Positions 42,198 to 49,575 of a stretch of 64,000 bases of DNA are shown here, piece by piece. Position 1 is the stretch's first letter, and each line of letters starts with the position of its first letter. A program made the position numbers and the translations under genes. This DNA is from UBA6115 sp040776985 (lineage in GTDB: Bacteria > Bacillota > Clostridia > Christensenellales > Aristaeellaceae), in assembly GCA_040776985.1 (NCBI GenBank), contig JAXGZL010000001.1, positions 372,001 through 436,000 of the forward strand. The letters run 5' to 3'. A model generated the notes under the pieces. That model was given only the letters and a program-made list of their open reading frames with translations, was not told where the DNA came from and ran no database searches.

Positions 42198-43097
42198 TTG
42201 CCGGCTGAAGCGGTTTATCTGAGGCTCCTGCTGCTCTCATCGCTTCTCATCGGGGCTTTTTACGGCTGGCTGCTGCACAGGAGAAAGCAGCGCCTTGCCG
42301 TTGTGATTGGGGCGCCAGTGATGGCCCTGCTGGGGGGCCTTGCCGGCGCCCGGCTTTTTTATTTTTTGGTGCGCTCCGGCTTCCTGGTGCCCATGTATGG
42401 CTGGGGCGCCCTGTTTTCCCTGCCCTATAACGGCCTGGCCATGGGGGGCGCCATCCTGGGATGCCTCCTGGCCCTGTGGCTTGTGGCCAGGGCGCTGAAA
42501 ATCCCCGCCTTTGCCCTGCTGGATCCGGCTGTAATGGCCGGCTGCCTCTTTGCGGGGGTCGCCCGGATGCTGGAATACGGCATCAGCTTTGGCCAGGGCG
42601 CCTATGTGGAGAACCCCGCCCACCAGTTCTTCCCCCTGGCGGTGATGAACGAGTGGGAGGAATGGTACTACGCCGTCTTCGCGCTGGAGGCGCTGATCGC
42701 CTTCCTCTGCTTCCTCTATGCCCTGAAAATGCGCAAGGCCCCTGCCGGAAGGCCTTTCAAGCTGGTCCTTTCCTTTTTGATGCTGGGGCAGATCCTGGCG
42801 GAAAGCCTGCGGGCGGAGAGCCTGAAGTGGGGCTTTGTCCGGGTGCATCAGCTCTTTGCGGTGCTGCTGGTGGCGGCGGTGCTGATCTCCTTTCTCATAA
42901 GGGCAAAAGGCAGGGCCTGGTGGCTGCTGCCGCTTTACCTGCTCTGTGTGGCGGTTTTAATCGGCATTGAGTTTGGCCTGGACAAGTGGGAGGAGGCCCC
43001 CAACTGGGCGCTGTACCTGGGCATGTCGGCCGTCCTGACCCTGATGGGCGGCATGGTGTACCGGCTGGAACAAAGAACCGCGCTTTCCAAAGCCTGA
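42198..43097 (+). CDS. Divergent Lgt-like (prolipoprotein diacylglyceryl transferase fold) membrane protein
   Basis: 299 residues, about seven or eight membrane helices, TTG start behind GGGGG. The order of segments recalls Lgt: GGLAGARLFYFLVRSG (GARL-Y-V), YNGLAMGGAILGCLLALWLV (in place of GGLAIHGG), LDPAVMAGCLFAGVARMLEY (in place of the A-P-LGQ-IGRWGNF part) and GRPFKLVLSFLMLGQILAES. The catalytic histidine and the N-x-E-x-x-G signature are missing, so ordinary lipoprotein lipidation is doubtful. It may be a paralogue with another lipid substrate. It is cotranscribed with a secreted NAGPA enzyme, which hints at an envelope polymer pathway. Confidence 0.6.
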   Translation: MPAEAVYLRLLLLSSLLIGAFYGWLLHRRKQRLAVVIGAPVMALLGGLAGARLFYFLVRSGFLVPMYGWGALFSLPYNGLAMGGAILGCLLALWLVARALKIPAFALLDPAVMAGCLFAGVARMLEYGISFGQGAYVENPAHQFFPLAVMNEWEEWYYAVFALEALIAFLCFLYALKMRKAPAGRPFKLVLSFLMLGQILAESLRAESLKWGFVRVHQLFAVLLVAAVLISFLIRAKGRAWWLLPLYLLCVAVLIGIEFGLDKWEEAPNWALYLGMSAVLTLMGGMVYRLEQRTALSKA

Positions 43098-43106
43098 GGG
43101 GCTTTC

Positions 43107-43135
43107 TTGCCCCCCGGGCCCTGATCCTGTATACT
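43107..43135 (+). promoter_or_regulatory. hprK-glk-asnS promoter
   Basis: TTGCCC (43107-43112), 17-base spacer, TATACT (43130-43135), about 30 bases before the hprK ribosome site. A GGGGC-TTTCTT-GCCCC hairpin at 43098-43113 may terminate the upstream operon and overlaps the -35. Confidence 0.5.
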
Positions 43136-43172
43136 CATTTCTGTCTTCCCACTGATGAAAGGCGGTGTCCGC

Positions 43173-44102
43173 ATGATTAACGGCAAGGATTTTGTTAAGG
43201 CGCTGTCCTTAAAGGTGCTCTCCCCCAGCAGTCAGACCCACTGGCCCATTGACTCCGCGGAGATGAACCGCCCCGGCCTTCAGCTGACGGGCTATTTTGA
43301 GCATTTCGCCTATGAGCGCCTGCAGGTGCTGGGCAACGCGGAAATCGCCTATCTGGACCGGCTGAGCGACGCGGACCGCAGGAAGCGGCTGGAGCAGTAT
43401 TTCAGCTACCGCATCCCCTGCCTGATCATCTGCCGGGACCTGACCCCGCCGCCCGAAATCCTGGAGCTGGCCGCGCAAAACGACGTGCCGGTGCTGGGCA
43501 GCGCTGAATCCACCACCCGCTTTATCGTCAGCGCCATCATGTACCTGACCCGGGTGCTGGCCCCCCATTCCACCCTGCACGCGGTGCTGGTGGACGTGTA
43601 TGGGGTGGGCATCCTGATCACCGGGGAATCCGGCGTTGGCAAGAGCGAGTCCGCGCTGGAGCTGATCAAGCGCGGGCATCAGCTGGTGGCGGACGATGTA
43701 GTGGACATCTGCCGGGTGAACGACAACCGCCTGGTGGGCGAGTCGCCGGAGGCCATCCGCCATTTCATGGAGATCCGGGGTGTCGGCATCATTGACATCC
43801 GCGCCATGTACGGCATCAGCGCGGTTTTGATGAGCAAGTCCATTGACATGGAAATCCACCTGGAGCCCTGGGTGGAGAAAAAGGAGTATGACCGCCTGGG
43901 CCTGGAGGAACACCATGCCGTGATCATGGACGTGAAAATCCCCAAATTGGTCATCCCGGTGAAGCCGGGGCGCAACCTGGCCATCATCATCGAGATCGCC
44001 GCCCGGAACCTGAGCCTGAAGCGCATGGGCTATTCCGCGGCCCAGGAGCTGGACAAAAGGCTTAACAGCATGATGGAGCAACGGGAAGAGGACGAGGTAT
44101 GA
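43173..44102 (+). CDS. hprK: HPr kinase/phosphorylase
   Basis: 309 residues. Phosphorylates Ser46 of HPr in response to glycolytic intermediates and so drives catabolite repression in Firmicutes. The N-terminal MurF-like domain is followed by the kinase domain with P-loop ITGESGVGKSESALELIKRG, the VADDVV segment, and the HprK signature IRGVGIIDIRAMYG. ATG 43173 is preferred because AAAGGCGG precedes it; an upstream ATG at 43155 overlaps that site. It overlaps the glucokinase gene (ATGA), linking sugar phosphorylation with its regulation and with the nearby maltodextrin and xylose genes. Confidence 0.96.
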   Translation: MINGKDFVKALSLKVLSPSSQTHWPIDSAEMNRPGLQLTGYFEHFAYERLQVLGNAEIAYLDRLSDADRRKRLEQYFSYRIPCLIICRDLTPPPEILELAAQNDVPVLGSAESTTRFIVSAIMYLTRVLAPHSTLHAVLVDVYGVGILITGESGVGKSESALELIKRGHQLVADDVVDICRVNDNRLVGESPEAIRHFMEIRGVGIIDIRAMYGISAVLMSKSIDMEIHLEPWVEKKEYDRLGLEEHHAVIMDVKIPKLVIPVKPGRNLAIIIEIAARNLSLKRMGYSAAQELDKRLNSMMEQREEDEV

Positions 44103-45085
44103 GCAAGCGCTACATCGGCATCGACCTGGGCGGCACCAAGATCGCCGCCGGGGTCACGGATGAAAAGGGCAAAATCCTGGCCAAGGCGGAGTCCGCCACC
44201 CTGGCCGGGCGCAGCTATCAGGAAGTGGTGCGGGACATGGCCAGCTGCGCGCTGTCCGCCATGGAGGAGGCCGGCTGCACGGCGGAAGACATTCAGTCCA
44301 TTGGCATCGGCATCCCGGGCATCGCTGAAAACGAGACCGGCACCGTCATCTTCTGCACCAATCTGGGCTGGCACGATGTGCCCCTGCGGCAGGAGCTGTC
44401 CCAATACCTGAACAAGCCCATTTTCATTGACAACGACGCCACCCTGGCAGGCTACGCCGAGTCGGTGGCAGGGGTCAGCCAGGGGGCTGACTGCAGCGTG
44501 TTCATGACCCTGGGCACCGGCGTTGGCGGCGGCATTGTAATCGGCGGCAAGCCCTGGGCCGGGGTGCATGGCGTGGCCAGCGAAATTGGGCACATCACCA
44601 TGGTGATTGACGGCATCCCCTGCACCTGCGGCAAATCCGGCTGCCTGGAGCGCTACTGCTCGGCCACGGCGCTGATCCGCATGGGGCAGGAGGCGGCCGC
44701 AAAGCACCCGGACAGCCAAATCGCCCTTAAAGCGGGGCAGGACCCCGCGCAGATCACCGGCAAGCTGGTCATTGACAGCGCCAAGGCGGGGGACCCGGTG
44801 GCGGTGTCCGTTTTCAACGACTACACCCGCAACCTGGCCCTTGCCATCAACAACGTGATCTCCTTCCTGGACCCGGAAATCGTGGTTCTGGGCGGGGGCA
44901 TCAGCCACGCGGGGGACTTTTTGCTGGAGGCGGTGCGCAGATGGATCCCCCAGTTCCTGATGTTCAAAACCATGCCTTATCCCCGGGTGGAGCTGGCCGT
45001 GCTGGGCAACCAGGCCGGCATCATCGGGGCGGCCATGCTGGCCAAATCCATCATAGAAGAGGGAGAATCCTATGCCAGTGTCTAA
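44099..45085 (+). CDS. glk: ROK-family glucokinase
   Basis: 328 residues. Phosphorylates glucose released by MalQ and maltodextrin breakdown. ATP site YIGIDLGGTKIAAGVTDEKG, catalytic Asp in FIDNDATLAGYAESV, the LGTGVGGGIVIGGKP loop, and the ROK zinc motif CTCGKSGCLERYC are all present. Length and motifs match clostridial GlkA. It overlaps hprK by 4 bases and asnS by 14 bases. Confidence 0.95.
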   Translation: MSKRYIGIDLGGTKIAAGVTDEKGKILAKAESATLAGRSYQEVVRDMASCALSAMEEAGCTAEDIQSIGIGIPGIAENETGTVIFCTNLGWHDVPLRQELSQYLNKPIFIDNDATLAGYAESVAGVSQGADCSVFMTLGTGVGGGIVIGGKPWAGVHGVASEIGHITMVIDGIPCTCGKSGCLERYCSATALIRMGQEAAAKHPDSQIALKAGQDPAQITGKLVIDSAKAGDPVAVSVFNDYTRNLALAINNVISFLDPEIVVLGGGISHAGDFLLEAVRRWIPQFLMFKTMPYPRVELAVLGNQAGIIGAAMLAKSIIEEGESYASV

Positions 45086-46460
45086 AATCGCTGATCTTTA
45101 CCAACACACGCCCCAGGAGGGCGCGGAGCTGACCGTCAGGGGCTGGGTCCGCACCATCCGGGACAGCAAGGCCTTTGCCTTTATTGAGCTCAACGACGGC
45201 TCCTCCTTCCGCAACCTGCAGGTGGTGTGCGATGAGGGCCTTGCCAACTTTGAGCAGGTCACCAAGACCACCCTGGCCACCTCCATCAAGGTGCGGGGAA
45301 ATCTGGTGCTGACCCCCCAGATGAAGCAGCCCTTTGAATTAAAGGCGCTGGAGGTGACCGTTCTGCACCCCTGTGACGCGGACTATCCCCTGCAGAAAAA
45401 GCGGCACAGCTTTGAATACCTGCGCACCATCGCCCACCTGCGCCCCCGCACCAACACCTTCTATGCGGTGTTCCGCATCCGCTCCCTGGCAGCCCAGGCC
45501 ATCCACGCCTTTTTTGCACGCCGGGGCTTTGTGTATGTGCACACCCCCATCATCACCACCAGTGACGCCGAAGGCGCGGGCGAGATGTTCAAGGTGACTA
45601 CCCTGGACCTGGACAACCCGCCCAAAACCCCCAAGGGTGAGGCGGACTACGCCCAGGATTTCTTCGGCAAGGCCGCCTCCCTCACCGTATCGGGCCAGCT
45701 GCAGGCAGAGGCCTATGCCCTGGCCTTCAGCGATGTGTACACCTTTGGCCCCACCTTCCGGGCGGAAAACAGCAACACACCCCGCCACGCGGCGGAGTTC
45801 TGGATGGTGGAGCCGGAAATCGCCTTCGCGGACCTGGATGACGACATGGCCTTGGCGGAGGACATGGTGCGGGAAGTGCTGGCCGAGGTGATGGAAAAGG
45901 CGCCTGAGGAGATGAAGTTCCTGAACAGCTTTGTGGACAAAGGCCTGCTGGAGCGGCTAAACCACGTGATTTCAAGCCCCTTTGCCAGGGTCACCTACAC
46001 CGAGGCGATTGAGATTTTGCAGGCATCCGGCCAGAAGTTTGAGTATCCCGTCTCCTGGGGCATTGACCTGCAGACCGAGCATGAGCGTTACCTCACCGAG
46101 CAGCATTTCAAGCGCCCGGTCTTTGTGACGGACTATCCCAGGGACATTAAGGCGTTCTATATGCGCCAGAACGAGGACGGCAAAACCGTGGCCGCCATGG
46201 ACCTTCTGGTGCCGGGCGTGGGCGAGCTGATCGGTGGCAGCCAGCGCGAGGAGCGCTATGACCGCCTGCTCAACCGCATCCATGAGATGGGCCTGCCGGA
46301 GGAGGAATACGGCTGGTACCTGGACCTCAGGCGCTATGGCTCGGTCAAGCATGCGGGCTTTGGCCTGGGCTTTGAGCGCCTGGTGATGTACCTGACCGGC
46401 ATCACCAACATCCGGGACGTGCTGTCCTTCCCCAGAACCACGGGGCACGCGGAATTCTAA
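45072..46460 (+). CDS. asnS: Asparaginyl-tRNA synthetase
   Basis: 462 residues. An N-terminal OB-fold anticodon-binding domain (LTVRGWVRTIRDSKAFAFIE) precedes the class II catalytic core: motif 2 FRAENSNTPRHAAEFWMVEP, and motif 3 HAGFGLGFERLVMYLTGITN. The serine/asparagine discrimination segment (FARVTYTEAIEIL, then WGIDLQTEHERYL) fits AsnRS rather than AspRS. GGGAG lies inside the end of glk. It is the last gene of the operon and is followed by a hairpin. Confidence 0.96.
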   Translation: MPVSKIADLYQHTPQEGAELTVRGWVRTIRDSKAFAFIELNDGSSFRNLQVVCDEGLANFEQVTKTTLATSIKVRGNLVLTPQMKQPFELKALEVTVLHPCDADYPLQKKRHSFEYLRTIAHLRPRTNTFYAVFRIRSLAAQAIHAFFARRGFVYVHTPIITTSDAEGAGEMFKVTTLDLDNPPKTPKGEADYAQDFFGKAASLTVSGQLQAEAYALAFSDVYTFGPTFRAENSNTPRHAAEFWMVEPEIAFADLDDDMALAEDMVREVLAEVMEKAPEEMKFLNSFVDKGLLERLNHVISSPFARVTYTEAIEILQASGQKFEYPVSWGIDLQTEHERYLTEQHFKRPVFVTDYPRDIKAFYMRQNEDGKTVAAMDLLVPGVGELIGGSQREERYDRLLNRIHEMGLPEEEYGWYLDLRRYGSVKHAGFGLGFERLVMYLTGITNIRDVLSFPRTTGHAEF

Positions 46461-46464
46461 CTTT

Positions 46465-46597
46465 CGAAAAAGGTCTGCGGACCTTTTTCGATTAAGAAGA
46501 ACGATGGGCTTTTACACCTGTGAGCAAGCTCACGGTCGGTGTAAAAGCGCTGAATGCATTGCTTCGCAATGCCCCGCCCGCCCGGCAAAGCCGGGCG
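46465..46597. repeat. Array of four hairpins in a convergent intergenic gap
   Basis: Four consecutive perfect stems: CGAAAAAGGTC/GACCTTTTTCG (46465-46490; can serve as asnS terminator), CTTTTACACC/GGTGTAAAAG with an inner GTGAGC/GCTCAC (46509-46547), GCATTGC/GCAATGC (46556-46572), and CGCCCGGC/GCCGGGCG (46579-46597). Loops are 2-5 bases. A similar set is at 63477-63598. Confidence 0.85.
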
Positions 46598-46653
46598 ATA
46601 CGATTTCAGCCTTTTAGCATAGCCCACTAACGCAACAAACACACCTTGGGTTT

Positions 46654-48027
46654 CTATTTGCATTTATCTTCCAGCCATCCGGCCATATCATCCAGCACCT
46701 CATCCGGCACCGGGGTGCGCTGGCTGTATTCCAGGCCAATCTGCTCAAAGGGCACCTGCTCTCCCTGATAGCGGCCAAAGAGGTGATTCAGCCCGGGATA
46801 AAGAATGAAGGTGGCATCCGGGTGCCCTTTCAAGCCCTCCTGCCAGGCCTCATAATCCTTGAGGGTCACCTGCCGGTCCTCTTCCCCCTGGAGGATCAGC
46901 ACAGGCAGGCCGTCCGCCAGGTGCAGGGCTGCCGGGTTCAACTGTTCCAGATGGCGCCAATACCAGGCGCTGATGCCAAAGACATCACTGCTGGAGGACT
47001 GGGCCCAATAATCGCTGAGGCTTGCCAGCTTTGCCGCCTTTTCCAGTTCTTTTATGATGTAGTCCCTTACTTTCTCAGCTTCCTCCCCCGTTTTTTCATC
47101 TGCCACCAGCAGGTTCTGGTCTGCGGCAACCCGCCACAGCTTCCGGGGGGTGCCTGCCAGGTTGATATAGCCTTCCGCACCCGCCCCCAGGGTGTTGATA
47201 TAGACGGTCAGCACGCCGCCCAGGCTGTGTCCCAGCAGAAAAACCTTCTTCCCAGCCAGTTCTGGCAGCTCTTTCATCAGCTGCACCGCTGCCGCGGCGT
47301 CCTGCGCCGTTTCTTCATTGACGGTCATCTTCCGGATATCCGGGCTGGCCGCTAACTGCGCACTGTAGACAAAGGTGCGCTTGTCATAGCGCAGCACGGC
47401 GATGCCCCGTCTGGCCAGGCCCCAGGCCAGATCCCTGAAGGGGGCATTCATCATGACGGTCTCGTTCCGGTCAGAGGGGCCAGAGCCATGAACCAGCACC
47501 AGGCCGCAGAGGATCTCCCCCTCTGGCAAAGTGAGGCTGCCCTCCAGGGGAAAGCCGCTTCCCGCATCCACGGTGACTGTTTTCTCCGTCAAGCCTTGAG
47601 GCAGCGGCTCTGTCTGGGCAGAAGCCTCCTTATCCGGCACTTCCCCCGGCACCACAAAAAGTCCGGCCACCTTGTCCCAGTCATCAAACACAGTACGCTG
47701 AACAAGTTTCCCCTTGCTGAACTCCAGTGTCATTTCAAGAATAGTGTAGCCAGAATCATGAATCATCTGCCAGGCGCCGGTTTTTTCAAACTGCCCGCCT
47801 GTCTGCAGCAGCTGGTCCCACAGCGCCTGGATTTTCCCTTTCATGGCCGCCTGCATGGTGCCGTCCATCATCTGAAGGGCTTCCGCTTCCTCCCCTGCCC
47901 GGATATGGTCCAGCAGCCTGACTGACAATGCCTGCAGCCGCACAGCCCGCTCTTCCCTCTCCGCTGACCCAATGCCAAGGCATAAAAGAACCACCAGGCA
48001 GATCAATAAACCCAAGCCCCGTTTCAT
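46654..48027 (-). CDS. Exported alpha/beta hydrolase with N-terminal DUF3887-like domain
   Basis: 457 residues. Signal peptide KRGLGLLICLVVLLCLGIGS. Residues ~25-130 resemble DUF3887-type domains (EAEALQMMDGTMQAAMKGKI). The hydrolase part starts near residue 150: oxyanion region GLVLVHGSGPSDRN, nucleophile Ser in VFLLGHSLGGVLTV, Asp in LILQGEEDRQVTL, His in YPGLNHLFG. The DUF3887 + hydrolase pairing is common in Firmicutes; substrate unknown (ester or peptide). ATG 48027 follows GGAGG by 8 bases, while the frame to 48084 lacks a site. The IS element lies about 60 bases upstream and may affect its expression. Confidence 0.85.
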   Translation of the reverse strand: MKRGLGLLICLVVLLCLGIGSAEREERAVRLQALSVRLLDHIRAGEEAEALQMMDGTMQAAMKGKIQALWDQLLQTGGQFEKTGAWQMIHDSGYTILEMTLEFSKGKLVQRTVFDDWDKVAGLFVVPGEVPDKEASAQTEPLPQGLTEKTVTVDAGSGFPLEGSLTLPEGEILCGLVLVHGSGPSDRNETVMMNAPFRDLAWGLARRGIAVLRYDKRTFVYSAQLAASPDIRKMTVNEETAQDAAAAVQLMKELPELAGKKVFLLGHSLGGVLTVYINTLGAGAEGYINLAGTPRKLWRVAADQNLLVADEKTGEEAEKVRDYIIKELEKAAKLASLSDYWAQSSSSDVFGISAWYWRHLEQLNPAALHLADGLPVLILQGEEDRQVTLKDYEAWQEGLKGHPDATFILYPGLNHLFGRYQGEQVPFEQIGLEYSQRTPVPDEVLDDMAGWLEDKCK

Positions 48028-48064
48028 CGGCAAAGCCTCCACTCTTTTTTCACATTTTATCACA

Positions 48065-48090
48065 GGCACGCCCCCTCTTTCCACACGCCC
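48065..48090. repeat. Left target-site duplication of the IS
   Basis: 26 bases beginning GGCACGCCCC and ending CCACACGCCC, identical to 49159-49184 on the other side of the element. Confidence 0.85.
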
Positions 48091-49158
48091 TGTAGGTTAG
48101 TCAAACATGTTGGACAGTGTGTGCTTTCAGGAACTCCACTGGGGAGAGGAAGCCCAGGGGTCTCATCGGGAGCTGGTTGCTCCGGGGTTGCCAGGCAGCG
48201 AGCTGCCTGGCAAAATCTTCGAATGAATAGAAGGTTCGGTTACTGTAGAATCTCTTTTGGTCTTCCCTGTGACTTCGTTCAACTTTACCATTATGCCTGG
48301 GCGTATATGGGCGGATATGCTTCAGTTTAATGCCCAGCGTCTGTGCCGCCAATTCAAAGGCGGTCATCCGAGAAGTCTGATTGCCGGCCAAGCGATTGGT
48401 AAACTCAAGCCCATTGTCAGTTTGGATGCATTGGATCTCGATTCCTCTCTTGAGATAGTAGGGAACCAAACTGAGCAGGAAGTCCTTGGAAGAATACGTG
48501 TTTTGCTCCATGTAGGCCTTTAGGTAGCGCAAGCGGGTGAACTCGTCGATGGCTGTGTATTGTACCAGGCGCTCATTGGCTGCTTCGCCTACTTTACAGG
48601 CCTTTGGAACGATTTTAACATCGATTTGGATGCGCTCACCCGGATAGGTCATCTGCTGATACGGCTTTGGCTTGTAGATCTTCTTCTTTGGCTTTGGTTG
48701 CAGATGGAGCTTGTGGAGGATGCGGTAGAGGCCACTCAATGACCTTGTATATCCCCGTTTCCTTAGCCTGCACCACAGCTCTACCCTGCCCAGCCTGGGG
48801 TTTCTTCGGCACATGTTTCGCAGCAGTGCGATTTCCTGTGCGGTGTGCTGGTTAGGATGGCTGTGGGGCCTGCGTGATCTGCAAGCCAGGGATTCCAGCG
48901 TGCCGTCATACCGACTTAGCCAGAAATAGATGTAAGACCGTGCCCGATTGTACTTCCTGGATGCTTTGCCAGCGCCGTACCTGATTGCGAAAACGACCAG
49001 AGATTGCCGATATTTCATGTCTTGGGTTATACTGCTCATGGAGAAAGAGTTCCTTTCGTTGAAGTTGTTGAGCAACAACATTCTAACCGATTTGAACCCT
49101 TTCTCTTCCTTTACGCCTCCTTTCTGCCTCGTTGTCCAATATGTATGGTACTCCTACA
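48091..49158 (-). mobile_element. Insertion sequence with 26-bp target duplications (IS481/rve-type transposase)
   Basis: 1,068 bases, from TGTAGG to CCTACA. Terminal inverted repeats of about 26 bases match at about 18 positions (TGTAGG at the tip, ACAT and TTGGACA further in). A single transposase gene fills it. The flanking 26-base direct repeats show intact insertion boundaries. The usual duplications of IS481 elements are shorter; long ones (about 24-29 bases) are known in the IS1202 group, so the family assignment is open. Confidence 0.85.
48101..49039 (-). CDS. DDE (rve) transposase of the IS
   Basis: 312 residues from ATG 49039 (AAAGGA upstream). An N-terminal helix-turn-helix half (VFAIRYGAGKASRKYNRARS, then RRNPRLGRVELWCRLRKRGY) precedes a retroviral-integrase-type core with Asp in ERIQIDVKIV, Asp in IQTDNGLEFTNR and Glu in RHNGKVERSHRED. 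The frame is intact, so the element may still be active. Single-frame rve transposases of this size are usually placed in IS481, but see the long target duplication. Confidence 0.9.
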   Translation of the reverse strand: MSSITQDMKYRQSLVVFAIRYGAGKASRKYNRARSYIYFWLSRYDGTLESLACRSRRPHSHPNQHTAQEIALLRNMCRRNPRLGRVELWCRLRKRGYTRSLSGLYRILHKLHLQPKPKKKIYKPKPYQQMTYPGERIQIDVKIVPKACKVGEAANERLVQYTAIDEFTRLRYLKAYMEQNTYSSKDFLLSLVPYYLKRGIEIQCIQTDNGLEFTNRLAGNQTSRMTAFELAAQTLGIKLKHIRPYTPRHNGKVERSHREDQKRFYSNRTFYSFEDFARQLAAWQPRSNQLPMRPLGFLSPVEFLKAHTVQHV

Positions 49159-49184
49159 GGCACGCCCCCTCTTTCCACACGCCC
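49159..49184. repeat. Right target-site duplication of the IS
   Basis: Same 26 bases as 48065-48090. It ends 4 bases before the -35 box of the tRNA promoter. Confidence 0.85.
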
Positions 49185-49188
49185 CGCC

Positions 49189-49217
49189 TTGTCAGCCCCA
49201 GGGCCATGTGTTACAAT
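49189..49217 (+). promoter_or_regulatory. tRNA-Arg promoter
   Basis: TTGTCA (49189-49194), 17-base spacer, TACAAT (49212-49217), 25 bases before the truncated tRNA and about 100 before the intact one. Confidence 0.7.
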
Positions 49218-49242
49218 GCCCCTGCGCTTTTGCGCAAGCCTT

Positions 49243-49282
49243 GTTCCCGTAGCTCAGCCGGATAGAGCGTTCGCCTCCTAAG
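49243..49282 (+). pseudogene. 5' half of a tRNA-Arg(CCU), truncated in the anticodon stem
   Basis: GTTCCCGTAGCTCAG, then GGATAGAGC and TTCGCCTCCTAAG, copy the 5' half of the intact tRNA-Arg at 49315 (with three differences in the D loop), and similarity stops abruptly just after the anticodon loop. No 3' half follows; the next 30 bases are unrelated. It looks like the scar of recombination at the anticodon loop, a typical integrase crossover site. Confidence 0.75.
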
Positions 49283-49314
49283 TGCGGGACGACCTATCAC
49301 CAAATGCTGCATAA

Positions 49315-49390
49315 ACTCCCGTAGCTCAGTGGACAGAGCGTTCGCCTCCTAAGCGAAAAGTCGGCAGTTCGACCCTGCCCGGGAGTGCCA
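49315..49390 (+). tRNA. tRNA-Arg (anticodon CCU)
   Basis: 76 bases including encoded CCA. Acceptor ACTCCCG/CGGGAGT, D arm GCTC/GAGC, anticodon stem TTCGC/GCGAA with loop CTCCTAA (anticodon CCT), T arm GGCAG/CTGCC with TTCGACC loop, discriminator G. All stems are perfect. It reads the rare AGG codon and is the 5' neighbour of an integrase gene, as in many integrated elements. Confidence 0.96.
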
Positions 49391-49395
49391 AAACA

Positions 49396-49424
49396 CCGCA
49401 AAATCAACGATTTTGCGGCTTTTT
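49396..49424 (+). terminator. tRNA-Arg terminator
   Basis: Perfect 10-bp stem CCGCAAAATC / GATTTTGCGG, 3-base loop, then CTTTTTG. Confidence 0.9.
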
Positions 49425-49478
49425 GTTTCTAACCACCCCCAAGCCTGAGTGTTGTATACGGGAGGAAAATCTTGCATA

Positions 49479-49543
49479 ATTTGCTAAGAAGTATGGAACG
49501 CCGTTTTGGGGTATCGAACGTTTTGCTAAGCATTTGCTAAGAA
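49479..49543 (+). repeat. Three direct copies of TTTGCTAAG beside the integrase gene
   Basis: ATTTGCTAAGAA (49479-49490), TTTTGCTAAG (49521-49530) and ATTTGCTAAGAA (49532-49543), all in the same direction, between the tRNA terminator and the integrase stop. A fourth copy, TTTTGCTAAGAA, is at 53419-53430. They resemble integrase arm-binding sites. Confidence 0.55.
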
Positions 49544-49575
49544 CCTTTCTGCATCGCATGAGTACCGTCCCAATC

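Noticed and set aside
46465..46597. CRISPR array
   Set aside because: The units are hairpins of different sequence and length, not direct repeats with spacers, and there are no cas genes.
49243..49320. First tRNA-Arg copy as a second functional tRNA
   Set aside because: The anticodon stem cannot close (TTCGC versus GTGCG), and no T arm or 3' acceptor strand follows.
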